DNA from: Adiantum capillus-veneris
Taxonomy: Eukaryota; Streptophyta; Polypodiopsida; Polypodiales; Pteridaceae
Direction: 5' to 3'
DNA length: 64,000 bases
NCBI GenBank assembly: GCA_014529385.2
Contig: CM043955.1
Span: 145,770,140 to 145,834,139, forward strand
Shown: positions 61,021 through 64,000 of the stretch, piece after piece
Position numbering within the stretch: position 1 is the first letter of the stretch
How the letters are laid out: each line of letters opens with the position of its first letter
The notes under the pieces: model-generated
Told to the model about the DNA's origin: nothing
Database searches by the model: none
What the model saw: only the letters and a program-made list of their open reading frames with translations
Program-made: the position numbers and the translations under genes

Positions 61021-62905
61021 CTTGGGAGCTACCAAAAATAGAAACTTTTTATGCATGATCGAAATGGCTTAATAATTTTATTTTTCATGGAGACCCTCTC
61101 TTCTAGGGTGGTGGAGGCCTTACAGTCAGAAAAGAGAAAAAATGCAATTAAATCTTACCTGGCAAATATTGTGAGGAGTGCAATGTTTATGTAGCTGCGC
61201 TCTCAACAATTAGAGGAATGTTTTGGGTCTTGCCACTTGTTTGTGCCTCATTTGCATCACTTGTTCTCATTCTTTTTGGTGCCATCTCAAAATTTGGAAT
61301 TGTAAGCTAAGTAGGGCTCCAGAACTCTATGTGCATAATGTAGGCTTAAAGAGCTCAAGGAGACGCACCAATTGGATTAAAAAATTGATAAGATTTGAGA
61401 CTTCGTGAGACTTTATCTAAGTATGATCATTTTAAGGACATGCAATGGCTAAAGTACATTCACATTTGGGGGGCATTATATAGTTGCTAGGAGGGGGTAT
61501 TCGAGAAGGGAACGAGGGTGCAAGGGGTGTGGATGTAGATGAACAAGTGCCATTATGGCACACCAATAAGGTAGGTGGGTATGCACTCACAAGGGATTGG
61601 CATGGTGGGTGTGGTCTTGATAAAATAGGGTGTGGTTTAGATCAAATGGGGTGATGTCTTAGCCTCATAGGCACCACGTAGGTTCCACCTAGGATACATG
61701 TGCCATACAAGAACTCATGCATAAGGGGTCATTCCCACATTGACATGCGTTATAGAATTAATCACTCATTAAAGATAAATAATGATTTTTACATCAAACC
61801 ATGTAGCGGTGATATACATGGTGCATGTGTAGCAGTACAAGAGTGTCATAAGCAGCATCCATGGTGAGGCCTACACTACTTGTCTGGTAATTGTTTTAGT
61901 AAATAATCTTTGAGATGCGTTATGCACTTTTGAAAACTTTGACTCTCTGTTTCGATGCATGTGTAACACTATGGGAGCATCATAAGCAAAATTCATGGTA
62001 GGGCCCCTACTACTTGTCTGTGTTTGTAACTATTTTAGTAAAAATACCTAGGATGCAATTGTTAAAATTATAGCATATGAAGTGAATAGCAGCACAGTTG
62101 GAGTCCTCAAGGGAGATGAAGATGCTTTGTTTGGCTCAAGAATGTAAAGCCAATGACAAATGCAAAAGCTCACAATTAGAGGAAAAAGGCAAAGGCAAGC
62201 TTGAAAGAAATAGCAAGGATAAATATCCAACTTGAGAGATTGGCATAGTACACATGGCAGTGGCCACCACAGTGGCCATGATGTCAAATTTCTAGTCAGG
62301 TGGATGTTGTTGCAACTAGCTTCAACCAAGGAGAGGCTTGTGAGCGGTAGAGAAGGGGAAAATATTGCTCCCTACAAATGATTTGGGCCCATGTGTTGGA
62401 GTTCAAGTTATTGGCATTTGAACCCATGGTTCAAATTTCAAGGCACAAGCATTTGGCACAAGGGAACAACACAACATATACAAAACACTATAGATGTGTG
62501 AGACAATCCATTATTGTTGGTCAGATTATGGACAATATGTGTTGTAGAAGTTCATTGTCTAGGAATGTTTGAACATGATGTGTTCATAGTTCACAAATGG
62601 GGATTCTTGGACGTAGTGTGGTCTAAAGTTCAATTTTTTGTGAGTCAACCGATGCTCAAGATGGAATTCTTCTCGGGTAAAAAGTTGGTGGAAGCATAAC
62701 TGAGGTGTATCCAATGAAGTGTACATCTCCTAGGGTGTCCATGGTAGCTTCTACATCAACTTCAACGTCTTCCTACATATGTCCACTATGAGCTATAGAG
62801 AGGGTGTTAAAGCTATAGCATCTCAAGTGAATAGCCCAATGTGATCCCAATATTTATTTTGGCTCTATGTATTTAGTTTACTTATTTGTCAAACACCTAT
62901 GTAGG
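61021..62905. other. Gene-free stretch with a tandem duplication of about 131 bp
   Basis: 61828-61920 and 61960-62055 share GTGTA.CA.TA..GAG..TCATAAGCA and CTACTTGTCTG. No coding domain recognised in the rest. Confidence 0.5.
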
Positions 62906-63201
62906 TGTTAACCCTCACGGCTCACGGACACCCTGTCACCTACGACAGACGTTGTACTATTTACTTGGTAGAGTCAGGTACCGGGCTTGTCGGCCCAATA
63001 GGAAAAGGGTAAGAGTGATCACCAATGAGAGGCGCACTCTAACTGGAACATTCAAGGGATTAGTTGGCTAAGCATGGGCACCCAAGTGTGAATGGGGCGA
63101 GCTCATATAAAAGTCAACTAAACCTAAAATTCACTCATTCTCTCATTTGTGCAATTGAAGAGTGCTCTTGCTCCATCTCCATCTTCTTCTTCTTCATCTC
63201 C

Positions 63202-63271
<70 letters not shown>

Positions 63272-63526
63272 ATGAGAGAGAGAGAGTGTGCGATCGAGCA
63301 TTGCGGAGGCACGACAACGGAGAGGCGGTTGAGCGTGGCGTAGCCGCGTCTCCCTCTTCTTCGCAGCGAGGAATCCTCCACGAAGCAAGCGTAGACCGGT
63401 GAGTGACACACCATCGTCATCTTTGAGCTTACTAGTTTAGGCTTGTTGTGTGCTTGGAGCCATTTGTGGCTTGCACGCGGTGTATCGGCAAGTTCCTTGC
63501 ATTGACACGTGCGATAGATGCACACA
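62906..63526 (+). repeat. LTR B: 5-prime LTR of a TGTTAACCC-family element that runs off the window
   Basis: 621 bp, TGTTAACCCTCACGG...GCACACA. Collinear with LTR A. TATA box (CATATAAAAG) at 63104-63113. The TG microsatellite (63203-63270, 34 units) followed by CATG and AG repeats accounts for most of the length difference from LTR A. Confidence 0.9.
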
Positions 63527-63549
63527 TTTTTGGTGGCGTTGCCAGGGAA
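63527..63549 (+). promoter_or_regulatory. Primer-binding site of the right-edge element
   Basis: TTTTTGGTGGCGTTGCCAGG follows the LTR. It resembles the TTGGCGCCGTTGCCGGGG class with three changes. Its position proves that LTR B is a 5-prime LTR. Confidence 0.8.
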
Positions 63550-64000
63550 TGCCATACACTAAGCTTGAATGGAACTCTGTGCTTCTTTCGTGGTGCAATT
63601 TCAATTGTAGGAAGGGTAAGGAAGGAGTGTGTGTGTGTGTGTGTTGAGAAGAAGGATTTGGTATTGTACTGTGTATTTTTTTTTGTTAATGGAGTTTTCA
63701 AAGGTACTGTGTTTATTCTCTATGTATTAAGGTTGTTAGTTTTCTTTGTGAATGGAGTTTTCAAAGGTACTGTGTTTATTCTCTGTGTACTAAGGTTGTT
63801 AGTTTTCTGTGTACAGTAAGTAGGAAGTAGATCTGTGAGAGTTAATAGAGTGTGTTAGTGTGTAACAGTAGGTGTATTAGTTAGAAGTAGGTAGATAGAG
63901 TGTGTGTGTGTGCTCTCGCGCAGACCGCGGCGACCTTATCCTTTATTTTTATTTTTATCTTTTAAAAACGAAAAAAAAAATTTAAAGGTAGGACTGGGAT
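63550..64000 (+). other. Leader of the right-edge element
   Basis: No gag yet. It contains a tandem duplication of about 63 bp (AATGGAGTTTTCAAAGGTAC at 63689 and 63752), a short GT run at 63628-63643 and another at 63900-63911. The element continues beyond base 64000. Confidence 0.7.

Overview
The window is repeat-rich nuclear DNA of a land plant with a large genome. The content is nested LTR retrotransposons, LINE and Ty1/copia relics, decayed PPR gene copies and many very long GT/GA/CA microsatellites. The PPR relics (an ENILVDMYSRCG...ALIKAQQ.FK.LPNCD..PWS..I.GYAQ.GK style) and the bloated repeat landscape look fern-like to me. That is an inference from memory of fern PPR proteins, not something the sequence proves. 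I see no clearly intact host gene, no rRNA or tRNA gene, and no organelle-like block.

Region 1-24060 is a nest. An outer gag-protease element on the + strand (gag 1066-3110, resumed at 20471-23670, then a polypurine tract and an LTR) is split by a second LTR retrotransposon, 3116-20470 (17,355 bp). The inner element has 937/940-bp LTRs about 95-96 % identical by eye, a TTGGCGCC-type primer site, a G-rich polypurine tract and a perfect 5-bp target duplication (GCGAT). The outer gag frame resumes exactly across the insertion. The inner element encodes gag with paired CX2CX3HX4C knuckles, a retropepsin, and a pol whose RT/RNase H is mostly deleted so that RT runs straight into integrase. A second retropepsin-like domain with a WxPK-repeat tail follows integrase. 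After a long non-coding stretch comes a large 3-prime ORF (16810-19479). Two non-coding blocks of the inner element carry a 24-bp palindrome eight times; in the right block the copies are phased every 283-285 bp. This is the most striking unexplained structure in the window. The outer element has the same gag knuckles, a protease with a DGG active-site triplet, the same kind of WxPK tail and no RT or integrase. An inverted, about 85 % similar copy of its 3-prime end lies at 1-871.

Region 24060-31600 has the 3-prime LTR of another family (25357-25940, polypurine tract just upstream), a minus-strand Ty3/gypsy integrase relic, plus-strand Ty1/copia RT and RNase H relics, a 106-bp GT tract and a mosaic of small tandem duplications. 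Region 31605-35604 is a 4,000-bp minus-strand Ty1/copia element with 266-bp LTRs, a tRNA-iMet-like primer site, a polypurine tract and a CTTGT target duplication, but internal deletions. Next to it (about 35610-36903, perhaps to 38060) is a minus-strand LINE endonuclease relic.

Region 38000-58900 is mostly non-coding. It holds an inverted pair of PPR pseudogenes (40305-41560 on +, 49750-50760 on -), a foldback or MITE-like element (43741-44227), long compound microsatellites and several dispersed or tandem repeats. Two stretches (54180-55070 and 57560-57790, both -) might contain exons that I cannot identify. Region 58972-61020 is a minus-strand gypsy pol and gag relic. From 62906 to the right edge a new element begins (5-prime LTR 62906-63526, primer site, leader), of the same family as the LTR at 25357.

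The genes form no host pathway; they are parts of retroelements at different stages of decay. The inner 17-kb element and the copia element have the best preserved ends. Reading frames are broken in all of them, so each was probably mobilised in trans or is now inactive.
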